From the NCBI GenBank assembly GCA_964485345.1, contig CAZAJB010000003.1, positions 14,281-78,280 of the forward strand: a stretch of 64,000 bases of DNA, read 5' to 3'. The notes under the pieces were generated by a model. It made no database searches. It saw only the letters and a list, made by a program, of their open reading frames with translations, and was not told the DNA's origin. Made by a program: the position numbers and the translations under genes. This stretch comes from UBA5420 sp964485345. GTDB taxonomy: Bacteria; Bacillota; Limnochordia; Darwinibacteriales; Darwinibacteriaceae. This document shows positions 32,566 to 46,176 of the stretch, one piece after another. Position 1 is the stretch's first letter; each line of letters starts with the position of its first letter.

Positions 32566-33186
32566 TTAGAATCGGAACGTTAGGCCCGCACCAACTAGAG
32601 TATCGCTGGTCACAGGTGCTACCGATGCCTTATAGTGCTTAATGGTACCCTGCAAGCCCAAACCGTCCATGACCTCGTAGGAAACGGCAGCTCTGGCACT
32701 GACGAAGGAACCAGGTTTATCTGTGCCTTCCTTGTACCGCGGAGCATAACTCACATCGGCCACTACGGTCAACTGTGGCGTTGGCAGAAACTTAAAACCG
32801 AACTTCCCATAGAGCCCCTGGCCAATAAGGTCATCGGCCCCTGCTGCTTTCGTGCTAAGCCTGAGGAAACCCGCTCCTACAAAGACTCCTAAATCCGGAT
32901 CATTGACGGGACGGTAAAGTCCACCTACACTGATCAAGCTGTTACTCAGAGTTTCTTCCGGTCCATCACCAGCCGCAGTTTTCGCAGTTGTACTCAGAAA
33001 GGAACCATCCGCAAAGACATCGTCAATTACTTCCACCATAGCATGGGCGGCAAACCCACGACTTTTTGAGCTGCCTAAGCCAAAAAGATAGCTAGCATCA
33101 CCCTCAAAGGATACCGCACTCGCAACGAAGGTTGTTGAGACAAGAAGTACACACAGCACGACTAGAAAGAAAATTGATTTTTTCAC
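32566..33186 (-). CDS. predicted small outer-membrane beta-barrel protein (C)
   Basis: A 206-aa exported protein: signal peptide (MKKSIFFLVVLCVLLVSTTF, cut near ASA-V) and a body of eight to ten amphipathic strands with Gly/aromatic turns, ending VGAGLTFRF. The pattern recalls OmpA/OmpX- or OmpW-like eight-stranded barrels, and the C-terminal Phe is the usual BAM signal. It starts with a GTG preceded by GGGAGG. It is divergent from another barrel gene at 33319. No family name can be given from sequence alone. Confidence 0.68.
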   Translation of the reverse strand: MKKSIFFLVVLCVLLVSTTFVASAVSFEGDASYLFGLGSSKSRGFAAHAMVEVIDDVFADGSFLSTTAKTAAGDGPEETLSNSLISVGGLYRPVNDPDLGVFVGAGFLRLSTKAAGADDLIGQGLYGKFGFKFLPTPQLTVVADVSYAPRYKEGTDKPGSFVSARAAVSYEVMDGLGLQGTIKHYKASVAPVTSDTLVGAGLTFRF

Positions 33187-33318
33187 GATTTCTGCCTCCC
33201 GAAATGGTTTTCTGTTAAGTTCTCGAAGAAGTCAGCAAAACCTTCCTGCTTTGGCGGGTTTTGGACTTTCGATCCCGAAATTAGTCCTGTTTCAAAGTCA
33301 TGGAAAAGGAGAATCGAC
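33187..33318. promoter_or_regulatory. shared control region between two divergent barrel genes
   Basis: 132 bases. CAAAACC (33236-33242) and GGTTTTG (33257-33263) form an inverted repeat. On the minus strand AGCAGGAAG followed by GAGAACT resembles a sigma-H promoter, but the spacing is 3 bases too long. CCCGAAAT occurs twice (near 33193 and 33274). Confidence 0.35.
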
Positions 33319-34038
33319 ATGCGTGAACGTTTTTTGCTACATGCTCTACCAATTCTCATCCTGTGCTGCTTACTACTAGTACCCCATGCCGCGTCAGCTG
33401 AGCTTCTTGCCGGCGTGCACCTTGGCTATGGGCGAACCAACTACTCACAGGTCCTTGGCCACAAAAACATCACGAACAGCGAATGGTCCAGCGGTCTATG
33501 GGCCAGCTACGACCAGGAGGATCTACTGTTTACCGGTGTTTATCAGGCAAGTCTAGGCCTACAAGATTTTGCTGCAAGCCGGCATTTGGCCCATGTAGGT
33601 GTTAGTTACCGTTTTCTCGAAGAAGACTTGCTCACGGTGTATGGCGGTCTTGGTTACCAATTGGTCTCAACTCGTTTAGAGACTCCCCAAGTCGATGCAG
33701 GCCAACTCCACAGCTTTACTGGGCATGGTTTTGCAGGCCAAGTGGTCGTGGATATAGCCATCACCGAGGATTTTCGCACCACAGCCTTGGTCGCCGCTAA
33801 TCCTTGGACTAGCTGGTCCCACACCTCCAACAAAGTCACCGACGCAAACATTGATTCTGGCAATGCTTTCATCTACAGGCTTGGACTCAATTACGATTTC
33901 TCCGAGGACTTTGGAGCCCAGCTCAGCGTCTTGGGCAATACCTATTCGATACCTACATTCTCCCGAAATGATCTGCCATTAGAAGAGACCAGGAGTTCCT
34001 CGGTTAGCGTAAATCTAGGCGTAACCCGCCGCTTCTAA
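33319..34038 (+). CDS. predicted outer-membrane beta-barrel protein (D)
   Basis: A 239-aa plus-strand protein: hydrophobic signal peptide ending AASA, then alternating strands (LLAGVHLGYGRTNYSQ, GVSYRFLEEDLLTVYGGLGYQL, FIYRLGLNYDFSEDFGAQLSVLG) and the ending NLGVTRRF. It looks like an opacity-type or OmpW-like barrel. AAGGAG lies nine bases before the ATG. It is divergent from barrel gene C and has its own terminator. The function is unknown. Confidence 0.68.
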   Translation: MRERFLLHALPILILCCLLLVPHAASAELLAGVHLGYGRTNYSQVLGHKNITNSEWSSGLWASYDQEDLLFTGVYQASLGLQDFAASRHLAHVGVSYRFLEEDLLTVYGGLGYQLVSTRLETPQVDAGQLHSFTGHGFAGQVVVDIAITEDFRTTALVAANPWTSWSHTSNKVTDANIDSGNAFIYRLGLNYDFSEDFGAQLSVLGNTYSIPTFSRNDLPLEETRSSSVSVNLGVTRRF

Positions 34039-34061
34039 CGGCCACCAGGTCCGTCATGCCA

Positions 34062-34087
34062 AGACCCCCAATGTCGGGGGTCTTTTC
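34062..34087 (+). terminator. terminator after barrel gene D
   Basis: AGACCCCC (34062-34069) pairs with GGGGGTCT (34076-34083), followed by TTTCTC on the plus strand. Confidence 0.85.
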
Positions 34088-34091
34088 TCAA

Positions 34092-34970
34092 CTAGACGCC
34101 TCCCAAGGGCAACGTCATCTGTCTAGGACCCTTGTGCTCAAATCTGTGGAGATAATCAAAACAGCTACTGACACTGGGCATGATGTTGTGCCTGTGGCAG
34201 AGGTCTCGAAAAATACCCATCAATTTTTCGTGCTTAGGGCTCACAACCTGGTATAAACCTCCATATCTTGCCATATATTGCTCCTTCATACCAGGAAAAT
34301 GCTCGTCCAGCTTCTCGTAGAAGTACTCTCTGTTCCCCTCTCGGAGAGTCATCCCCATGTTAAAACAGATAATCCCCTTCACCTTGGCATCTATACAATA
34401 GTCCATAATACCTTTCAAGTTTTCTTCTGTATCATTGATCAGGGGAAGAGTTGGATCGAGCCATACAATCGTGGGAATTCCGTGATCCCTGAGCACCTTC
34501 AGCACCTCATAACGCTCACTTGTGGTGCTCACATGGGGCTCCAGGATCTTGCACAAACCCTCATCATAGGTGGTGAGCGTGAGCTGTACCACGCATTTCG
34601 CCTGCTCATTGATGGCCAGCAGTACGTCGAGGTCCCGTAGAATGCGTGCGGATTTTGTTTGGATAGCCAAGCCGAATCCATGATCCCGTATGAGCTTTAG
34701 ACAGCTTCTAGTCAGCTGCAGATCTTCTTCCAGATGAATGTAGGGATCGCCCATGGCACCGGTGCCAATCATGCACTTCTTGCGCTTTCTCCTGAGGGCC
34801 TCTTCTAAGAGCTGTGGGGCATTGATCTTGACTTCCACATCCTCAAACGCATGGTTCATCTGATAGCAGGTACTGCGGGAGTCGCAGTAAATGCAGCCGT
34901 GGGTACAACCACGGTAAATGTTCATACCATTTTGTGCTGAAAGAATGCCCTTAGCGAGTACTCTATGCAT
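34092..34970 (-). CDS. radical-SAM protein of the SPL (spore photoproduct lyase-like) family
   Basis: A 292-aa radical S-adenosylmethionine protein. The [4Fe-4S] motif CTHGCIYC gives Cys22, Cys26 and Cys29, and the region GTGAMGDPY is typical of the Rv2578c/SPL-like family. True spore photoproduct lyase has a further conserved cysteine and a different C-terminus, so the reaction here is open. It lies directly downstream of uvrC, about 48 bases away but behind a terminator-like hairpin, which hints at a DNA-damage link. ATG with AAAGGAAAGGA before it. Confidence 0.88.
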   Translation of the reverse strand: MHRVLAKGILSAQNGMNIYRGCTHGCIYCDSRSTCYQMNHAFEDVEVKINAPQLLEEALRRKRKKCMIGTGAMGDPYIHLEEDLQLTRSCLKLIRDHGFGLAIQTKSARILRDLDVLLAINEQAKCVVQLTLTTYDEGLCKILEPHVSTTSERYEVLKVLRDHGIPTIVWLDPTLPLINDTEENLKGIMDYCIDAKVKGIICFNMGMTLREGNREYFYEKLDEHFPGMKEQYMARYGGLYQVVSPKHEKLMGIFRDLCHRHNIMPSVSSCFDYLHRFEHKGPRQMTLPLGGV

Positions 34971-35000
34971 GAGTCTTGTTCCTTTCCTTTCACTACCCTG

Positions 35001-35029
35001 AAAAGAGCTCGTTTACCGCTAGCTCTTTT
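35001..35029 (-). terminator. terminator overlapping the end of uvrC
   Basis: AAAAGAGCT (35001-35009) pairs with AGCTCTTTT (35021-35029). The uvrC stop codon (35019-35021) lies at the stem base and TTTTC follows on the minus strand. It ends the uvrB-uvrA-uvrC operon. Confidence 0.75.
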
Positions 35030-36857
35030 GCATGTACTGGTAGATTTCAGCGGCCAGCTTGGAGCTGATACCGGAAACCTCTGCCAGTTCTTCAGGAGTG
35101 GCAGAACGGATTTTCTTGATACTGCCAAAGTGCTTGATCAAATCCTTCTTCCGTTTTGGTCCAACGCCTGGGATATCATCTAAGATAGAACCCCGAGTCG
35201 CCTTTCCCCGCAAATTCCGGTGGTATGTCAGGGCAAAGCGGTGGGCTTCATCCCTGATCCGGCGTAGTAAGAGTAGACCAGGAGAGTCAGCGGACCAGAT
35301 CACCGGTTGAGACTGTCCTTCCAGGTAGATCTCTTCCCTTTTCTCGGCTAGAGACAAGAAGGGCATGATCAGGCCAAGTTCATCCCGTACCCCAAGGGCT
35401 ACTCCGAGTTGTCCCTTTCCTCCGTCAATCAAGACCAAATCGGGAAAGACAGAGAATTTGTGCTCCCCAGGTTCTGCGGCCTGTTCGTCGAGTCCCCGCT
35501 TAAATCTACGGGACACCGCCTCCGCCATGGCAGCATAATCATCGGGCGATCCCTCAACACCCCGAATGCGAAAGCGACGATAATCTGTGCTCTTAAAGTC
35601 TCCGTCTTCCCAGACCACTAAGGACGCCACAACATTTGTGCCTTGCAGATTCGAGATATCAAAGGCCTCAATACGCCCTGGGGGCTCAGCGAGGTCCGCC
35701 AGTTCCTGCAAATCCTGCAAAGCTCGTTCCAGGGCCCTTTGTTTAAAGGTATTGCGGCTCCGGGTCTCGTCCAAGACGACCTGGGCATTCCTGATCACCA
35801 GGTCCAAGAGCTGCTTCTTGGCTCCCCGTTGAGGAGTGCGTAGATAAACCCTTTGGCCCCTGAGGCTTTCCAACCAAGTCTCCATGACCTCTGGTTCCCC
35901 GAGGGGTACTGGCGTTAGAACCTCCCTAGGAATGTAGGAAGCCTCTTCATAATACTGCTGCAGGAAAGCCCGCAAGATTTCCGGACCTTCCTCGTCAGCC
36001 GAACACTCCAGCAAGAAGTGATCCCTCCCTACAAGCTTGCCTCCCCGCACAAAAAACACTTGCACGCAGGCTAGTTCACCATGGCGGGCATACCCCACAT
36101 AATCCTGTTCCTTCGCCTTGTCAACTACAATCTTCTGTCTTTCCAGGAGGGTTTCCAAACCCCGAATTTGATTACGGAAACGGGCCGCCTTCTCATATTC
36201 CAACTGGGCTGATGCCTCTTGCATCTTGCTTGTCAAATCAGGAATCAAGCGGTCGAGGCGCCCTTCTAGAAACAACAGCACCTCTTCGATCATCTCTCCA
36301 TACTTTTCCTTATTGATTAAACCTGCACAGGGGGCTAGACAGCGTCCGATATGGTAGTTCAGACAAGGGCGATCCTGGCCCCCCTCTTCAATTGTTTTGC
36401 TACAACTGCGAACAGGAAAAAGAGTCCGGAGAAAAGAGAGGGTCTTCTTTACGGCCGTGACATCGGTGTAGGGCCCAAAGTAACGGGCACCATCCTTAAG
36501 CCGTTTGCGGACCATCAGAACTCGCGGAAAGGTCTCCTGGACTGTCACCTTAATATAAGGATAGGTCTTGTCGTCCTTCAAACGCACGTTATAACGGGGG
36601 TTATGTTTCTTAATCAGATTATTTTCCAGAATGAGTGCTTCCATCTCTGAATCCGTTACAATGTACTCTAGGTCTGTGATGTTCTCCACGAGCACCTGCA
36701 CCTTGAGAGCATGATGAGCAGATTTCTGGAAATAGGAACGCACCCGGTTACGCAAGTTGATGGCCTTGCCCACATAAATTACCTCTCCAGCCTCATTGAG
36801 CATGAGGTAGACTCCTGGCGTAGTCGGCAAGGTGGCTAACTTATGCTGTAGATTCAT
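35019..36857 (-). CDS. uvrC: excinuclease ABC subunit C
   Basis: Makes both incisions in nucleotide excision repair. The 612-aa protein has the GIY-YIG domain at the N-terminus (GVYLM...IYVGKAINL), a UvrB-binding UVR motif near residue 205, the RNase H-like second nuclease domain (IEAFDISNLQGT, LVLIDGGKGQL) and C-terminal helix-hairpin-helix repeats. Last gene of uvrB-uvrA-uvrC. Confidence 0.98.
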   Translation of the reverse strand: MNLQHKLATLPTTPGVYLMLNEAGEVIYVGKAINLRNRVRSYFQKSAHHALKVQVLVENITDLEYIVTDSEMEALILENNLIKKHNPRYNVRLKDDKTYPYIKVTVQETFPRVLMVRKRLKDGARYFGPYTDVTAVKKTLSFLRTLFPVRSCSKTIEEGGQDRPCLNYHIGRCLAPCAGLINKEKYGEMIEEVLLFLEGRLDRLIPDLTSKMQEASAQLEYEKAARFRNQIRGLETLLERQKIVVDKAKEQDYVGYARHGELACVQVFFVRGGKLVGRDHFLLECSADEEGPEILRAFLQQYYEEASYIPREVLTPVPLGEPEVMETWLESLRGQRVYLRTPQRGAKKQLLDLVIRNAQVVLDETRSRNTFKQRALERALQDLQELADLAEPPGRIEAFDISNLQGTNVVASLVVWEDGDFKSTDYRRFRIRGVEGSPDDYAAMAEAVSRRFKRGLDEQAAEPGEHKFSVFPDLVLIDGGKGQLGVALGVRDELGLIMPFLSLAEKREEIYLEGQSQPVIWSADSPGLLLLRRIRDEAHRFALTYHRNLRGKATRGSILDDIPGVGPKRKKDLIKHFGSIKKIRSATPEELAEVSGISSKLAAEIYQYMQKS

Positions 36858-36866
36858 CCACCCACC

Positions 36867-41701
<4,835 letters not shown>

Positions 41702-41794
41702 GTCGTATCTCTATCTCCTTTTTTTCCATTATAGGTAGGTTATTTTCATCGCTTAGCCAACTATACTACGATAAGCGTTGGGAGGTCATAAAGT

Positions 41795-42277
41795 ATGAGT
41801 CTGATTATGATGGTAGAGATTCCTCGAGGGAGTCGCAACAAATATGAGTACAATGAGGAAGAGCAACGGTTCTATCTAGACCGTATGCTGTTCTCCTCAG
41901 TCCATTACCCATCGGATTATGGTTTTATCCCTGAGACACTGGCAGAAGATGGGGACGCTCTAGACGCTCTCGTCCTAGTTGGTGAAGCTACCTTCCCGGG
42001 CTGCTTCATTCGCGTCGAGCCTGTTGCCGCCTTTGAAATGTGGGATGAAAAGGGCCCTGATCAAAAAATCCTTTGTGTACCCGTGAGTGATCCCCAATGG
42101 AACTGGGTGCAGCGACTCGGCGATGTTCCGCCACACTTGCTCCGAGAAATCACCCACTTTTTCCAGGTCTACAAGGATCTAGAGAAAAAGAAGACCAAAG
42201 TAGGTGACTGGCTCGATCGAGAAGAAGCTCAGCGCTTTGTAGCAGAAGCCCAGGCCCGGTACATTCACGGACAATAG
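41795..42277 (+). CDS. ppa: inorganic pyrophosphatase (family I)
   Basis: Hydrolyses pyrophosphate to drive biosynthesis. The 160-aa soluble enzyme has EIPRGSRNKYEYN, YPSDYGFIPET, and the metal-binding aspartates of EDGDALDALVL and GPDQKILCV. Many Bacillota use the unrelated family II or a membrane pyrophosphatase instead. It is divergent from uvrB, with GGGAGGT before the ATG. A TATACT -10 box lies at 41762-41767 with a weak -35. Confidence 0.96.
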   Translation: MSLIMMVEIPRGSRNKYEYNEEEQRFYLDRMLFSSVHYPSDYGFIPETLAEDGDALDALVLVGEATFPGCFIRVEPVAAFEMWDEKGPDQKILCVPVSDPQWNWVQRLGDVPPHLLREITHFFQVYKDLEKKKTKVGDWLDREEAQRFVAEAQARYIHGQ

Positions 42278-43528
42278 TCATTCCCCCACTAGTACTCTGG
42301 AGATGGGCACAAACTGTACGTCTGAATCCAGGAATTCTGGAATCATCTGCCACAGAGCATCAGCGGTCGCAGGACGGACATGTCCTATCACAACGGCGTG
42401 TCCTTGCCTCTGGGCTAGTTCCAGGCCAGCGCGCAGCTGACCTTTTATTTTGTCCACATCGCTCTCATTGTCGATGAAAAAATTGCTCACCCCAATAGAT
42501 ACCCCCAGCTCAAGAGCGACCTCCCGGACCACACTGGCTGTGGTGGTGCGGCTGTCCACAAAAAATAGTCCTAACTCCTTTACCACCTTTAAGACGTGGG
42601 CCATGATCTCAGGATCCGCCGTAACGAGGGACCCCATGTGATTATTCAAGCCCACCACTACCGGGAGCGAAGCCAGGTTCTCCTTCAGCCGAGCCTCCAC
42701 TTCTTCGCCATCCATACCGAGCGTAACTCCCCCTGGTCCTAGATCCAGAGTCGAACTTAGGGCTTCCATAGGTTGGTGCAAAATTACCTCGTGACCAGCC
42801 CTAACTAGCCTTTCACTAGCTTCTTGGGATAGTTCCAGATGGGGCAAGACCGCCATGGTTAGCGGCAGGGGATAAGCGATCAACGGCTCTACTGCGGGGG
42901 TAGAATAGCCCCAATCGTCGATAATTACGGCCAAGACCGGCGACTGCGGTGTTTTCCGCAAAAAACCCCCTGGATCGAAGCGTTCGCCCAGCACGGAGAT
43001 GAAACCCCCATAGTAATAATCGTAGTTCTGGGGATTAAGAAGCTCAATCTTCCATTCGTAGGCCAATACCTGGGAGTCCATTTCTGACACGCTACTCCAA
43101 AAGCCAAGCGTATAGCCATGTTCGCTAGACTCGAGCTGGATCTTCCATCCCTCTGCCAGAAAGAGTTCAGCAAGCTGTAAAACCGCCCTTGAAAGACGTA
43201 GTTCATGACGCTCCGGAACCAGAACCAAGGTTTCTTGCCCCTGCACCCAGGCTAAGTCTTGGCTGGCTGCCCCTACCTGCACATGATAATCTTGATGGCG
43301 TCTAAGGATGATATAGCCGCTGTCTTGCCAAAAATCCGCCAGACTGTCCAAATCTGGAGCCTTTGGTCGAGCGATTTCGAGCTCGACCCGGTGCTCAGCC
43401 CCTAAGTCAAAGGGCAGCTCTGGTCCCCCTAGAAGACCTAAGACAGCAAACCCTAAGGAGCTCAAAGCCAACAAGACCATGAGCACACCTATGGTTGATT
43501 TTTTCTCCTCCAATCGAAACTGTGTCAA
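42278..43528 (-). CDS. divergent polysaccharide deacetylase family protein (YibQ-like)
   Basis: A 416-aa protein with an N-terminal transmembrane anchor (about residues 12-32), a middle region rich in beta strands, and a C-terminal divergent polysaccharide deacetylase domain from about residue 190. Its marks are AVIIDDWG, the histidines in EVILHQPME and GLNNHMGS, FVDSRTT and VIGHVRP. Related domains act on N-acetylated sugars in the envelope. It follows the PDZ protein by four bases and begins with TTG. The substrate is unknown. Confidence 0.85.
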   Translation of the reverse strand: MTQFRLEEKKSTIGVLMVLLALSSLGFAVLGLLGGPELPFDLGAEHRVELEIARPKAPDLDSLADFWQDSGYIILRRHQDYHVQVGAASQDLAWVQGQETLVLVPERHELRLSRAVLQLAELFLAEGWKIQLESSEHGYTLGFWSSVSEMDSQVLAYEWKIELLNPQNYDYYYGGFISVLGERFDPGGFLRKTPQSPVLAVIIDDWGYSTPAVEPLIAYPLPLTMAVLPHLELSQEASERLVRAGHEVILHQPMEALSSTLDLGPGGVTLGMDGEEVEARLKENLASLPVVVGLNNHMGSLVTADPEIMAHVLKVVKELGLFFVDSRTTTASVVREVALELGVSIGVSNFFIDNESDVDKIKGQLRAGLELAQRQGHAVVIGHVRPATADALWQMIPEFLDSDVQFVPISRVLVGE

Positions 43529-43532
43529 AGTC

Positions 43533-44783
43533 TCACTTCCTCGATTTCCACTTGCTCCATAGACTCTTTAGAGGTCCGTCTTTAAAGCGCACATAGGCAC
43601 CTTGCGCCGGATGGGGTGCTGGGACAATTCCCAAGGGAGGCACCTTTCCCGTATAGTTGATTATCCGCTGGACGGGCTGGCGAAACTGGTTTTCCACCAC
43701 AAGTATCGGATCGATCATCCACGGAGTCATTTGATGTGCCAGAGCACTAAGGTCTTCGATCTCCACACCATTGATGCTCCGAATCACGTCGCCGGCGTCT
43801 AGACCCATGGCTTCCGCCGGTGAGTTAGGATACACGGTCAAAACCATCACTCCGCCTTCCCCCACGAAGACAGGAGTGTTTTCTTTCTCTCGCCTCTTCC
43901 CCAGGTAGATGACTAGCTCATGCCCGAGAGGTGCAAATAGGACGGGTAGAATTGTCACTGCTGGATAGGCATTTGCTACGAGAGCTAGACCTAAGAGGCT
44001 GAGACTATAGACGAGTAGCAACCCCGCGCTACGCCGAGCCCTCGTCTTCGGTAACTCCGTCTGCACAAAGTCACTATAACCCAGGGCCACGACTAAGGGA
44101 AATAACACATGGAGCAATACATGATTCTCTGGCACCTCCAAGCCTGGCTGGAAAATAGGCCACCAGTCTGGCATGGGTACTGATTGTAGGTCCACCCCTG
44201 AACTGAGCATCACCATACCCACCAAAGCGATGGTTGGCATGGGCCAGAACTTTCGCAGGGCAAAGCCGCCAACCACCTTGCCGCTCTCATGTTTGAAGAA
44301 CATGGGAGAGGCATTGTGGTACCCGTTGACAAAAATCAAGAGCGACTCTACAATGTGTAGGACTGCCACCAACGCCATGAGCGTGGCAACATGGATCTGG
44401 GGAAAACCTGTGATCAGTGCGACTAGACTCACGAGACTGCCCGCGTAAGCAAAACAGAGAAATCGTTGGTCAATCAGCATGAGCAATATGGCTGCTAACC
44501 ACAGATAGGCTACTCCAGCGTCGCTAATAGAAACGCCGAGTAGGATAAAAATCATGGTTGCCAGCATTCCTCCTCCGATGCCATACACCAGAGAGGTTAC
44601 TGTCTCCATCAAAGGGTTTATTCGCTTCAAACGGAAGAACCCCTGTTCGTATTGGAGAATTTTTTTGTATTGCCGATACACTAGAACGAAGACAAGGGCC
44701 ATGATCAAGATGTAGCGCAGGTCAGTGACCATAAAGGTAAATGTTTGAAACGTTATTTTGACAAGTTCCCAAAGATAATTCAA
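43533..44783 (-). CDS. MinJ-like polytopic PDZ-domain protein
   Basis: A 416-aa membrane protein with about eight transmembrane helices followed by a PDZ domain (roughly residues 310-385, GVMVLTVYPNSPAEAMGLDAGDVIRSINGVE region). In B. subtilis MinJ has the same build, links DivIVA to MinD at cell poles, and lies next to ctpB; here the gene also follows the ctp gene, so a MinJ-like role in division-site placement is likely though not proven. A TTG at 44783 with GGGAGGAG before it is the preferred start. Confidence 0.75.
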   Translation of the reverse strand: MNYLWELVKITFQTFTFMVTDLRYILIMALVFVLVYRQYKKILQYEQGFFRLKRINPLMETVTSLVYGIGGGMLATMIFILLGVSISDAGVAYLWLAAILLMLIDQRFLCFAYAGSLVSLVALITGFPQIHVATLMALVAVLHIVESLLIFVNGYHNASPMFFKHESGKVVGGFALRKFWPMPTIALVGMVMLSSGVDLQSVPMPDWWPIFQPGLEVPENHVLLHVLFPLVVALGYSDFVQTELPKTRARRSAGLLLVYSLSLLGLALVANAYPAVTILPVLFAPLGHELVIYLGKRREKENTPVFVGEGGVMVLTVYPNSPAEAMGLDAGDVIRSINGVEIEDLSALAHQMTPWMIDPILVVENQFRQPVQRIINYTGKVPPLGIVPAPHPAQGAYVRFKDGPLKSLWSKWKSRK

Positions 44784-44818
44784 CGACTTCTCCTCCCTGA
44801 TTCTAACGGGGAACACAG

Positions 44819-44843
44819 CACCCCGGAGATAGTTTCCGGGGTG
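44819..44843 (-). other. strong hairpin between ctp and the MinJ-like gene
   Basis: CACCCCGGA (44819-44827) pairs with TCCGGGGTG (44835-44843). There is no U-tract, so it is more likely a processing or attenuating hairpin than a full terminator. Confidence 0.5.
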
Positions 44844-44853
44844 GCGTATACAC

Positions 44854-46059
44854 TCAAAGCTGGTTTCGTAGGACTTCTAAAGCCTTTTCTAACTGCGGAT
44901 CATGCTCCGCCTCATCAAGATAAATCGCTTCTTCCTCTTCGATTGTCACTTCAACCACAATGTCTGGTTCGATACCCACCCCATTGATATCCTTGCCTCC
45001 CGACGTAAGGTAGCCCTGTTCTGTCACGGTCAGGGCACTCCCGTCACGGAGAGGATAGAGAGATTGCACCAAACCCTTGCCGAAGGTGGTCGTCCCGACC
45101 AAAGTGGCTAGGCCATTATCTTGCAGGGCACCGGAGACAATCTCCGAAGCGCTGGCGCTGCCGCCATTGATCAAGACTGCTATCGGCATGGGTGTACGCG
45201 TCCCCACTGTCATACTATCGAAGGGAGTACGAGTACCTTCCTGATCCTCCAAGTAGACAAGGGGTGCCCCAGAAACAAACTCGTTAGCCACCTCCAATGC
45301 TGCACCAAGTGTACCACCTGGGTTAAAACGAAGATCGAGAATCAAAGCCTGTTGTCCTTTTTGGTCTAGGTCTGCCAAGGCGGCCACCAACTCATCATAG
45401 GTACGATCCGAAAAGTTGGTGATCTCTACATACCCAATATTATGTTGTTCATCGACCATGTAATAATCAGGAACCGACACCACATTAATCAATTCCCGCA
45501 CGATATGAAGCTCAAAGATATCTTCATCACGGCGAATTGTCAGGTCCAGTTCAGTCTCTTCTGGTCCCCGCATCAAACTCACTGCTTCATCCAAGGTCAT
45601 GTAGGTGGTATCTTTACCATCAATGGCCATAATTTTGTCGCCACGCCTTAGGCCCGCCCGCTCCCCGGGCGTCCCTTTGATAGGCGAGACCACAGTGACT
45701 CGATCATCTACAATGCCTACAGATAGACCAATTCCCCCGTAGATACCCGTCGTTGTATTCATCATATTCTCAAAGGCGCTCGCATCCATATGGCGAGTAT
45801 AGGGATCATCAAGGGCATTCTTCAGCATCCCGTTAATCGTACCATGGGTGACATAGGACTTCAGCAAGTCAAAGGTGCTGACCGGCTGAAAGTAATGTCT
45901 GGTCTTCACCAAAGCGATAACCTCCAAGGCTGTTCCAATACTCTCATAGCGGGTCTCGCCCTCAGGCACCTGCAGATTGGCCTGGTACGAACCGTAGGCA
46001 AGAGAGACCGACAAGAACGCCACGATCAATAGGATTATTAGAGTTGCTTTCCGGCTCAC
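44854..46059 (-). CDS. C-terminal processing peptidase (S41 family)
   Basis: A 401-aa exported serine protease of the CtpA/CtpB type. It has an N-terminal membrane anchor (residues 5-22), a PDZ domain around 107-190 that gates the active site, and the catalytic Ser303 (GGSASASE) and Lys328 (TFGKG). CtpB cleaves the SpoIVFA sporulation checkpoint in B. subtilis; CtpA homologues trim envelope proteins. Location beside a MinJ-like gene favours the CtpB lineage. It starts with GTG. Confidence 0.95.
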   Translation of the reverse strand: MSRKATLIILLIVAFLSVSLAYGSYQANLQVPEGETRYESIGTALEVIALVKTRHYFQPVSTFDLLKSYVTHGTINGMLKNALDDPYTRHMDASAFENMMNTTTGIYGGIGLSVGIVDDRVTVVSPIKGTPGERAGLRRGDKIMAIDGKDTTYMTLDEAVSLMRGPEETELDLTIRRDEDIFELHIVRELINVVSVPDYYMVDEQHNIGYVEITNFSDRTYDELVAALADLDQKGQQALILDLRFNPGGTLGAALEVANEFVSGAPLVYLEDQEGTRTPFDSMTVGTRTPMPIAVLINGGSASASEIVSGALQDNGLATLVGTTTFGKGLVQSLYPLRDGSALTVTEQGYLTSGGKDINGVGIEPDIVVEVTIEEEEAIYLDEAEHDPQLEKALEVLRNQL

Positions 46060-46091
46060 TCCATCACCATCTTTCTATTCTAGGCAAACTA

Positions 46092-46115
46092 TATGTGAAA
46101 ACTCCCTGTCACATA
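46092..46115 (-). promoter_or_regulatory. inverted repeat upstream of the ctp gene
   Basis: TATGTGA (46092-46098) and TCACATA (46109-46115) form a 7-bp inverted repeat with a 10-base centre, about 35-55 bases upstream of the ctp start. It could be an operator or an RNA hairpin. Confidence 0.35.
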
Positions 46116-46176
46116 CTTATTAATGATTCATATTATCATATCAAAAACCCCTATGGCTTGGCAAGTACCCCGCCCC

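Noticed and set aside
33210..33255. Sigma-H promoter before barrel gene C
   Set aside because: AGCAGGAAG and GAGAACT are present, but their spacing is about three bases longer than in the good sites, so it was not called as a promoter.
34056..34256. Plus-strand frame of 66 codons after barrel gene D
   Set aside because: It starts inside the terminator hairpin and runs antisense to the radical-SAM gene.
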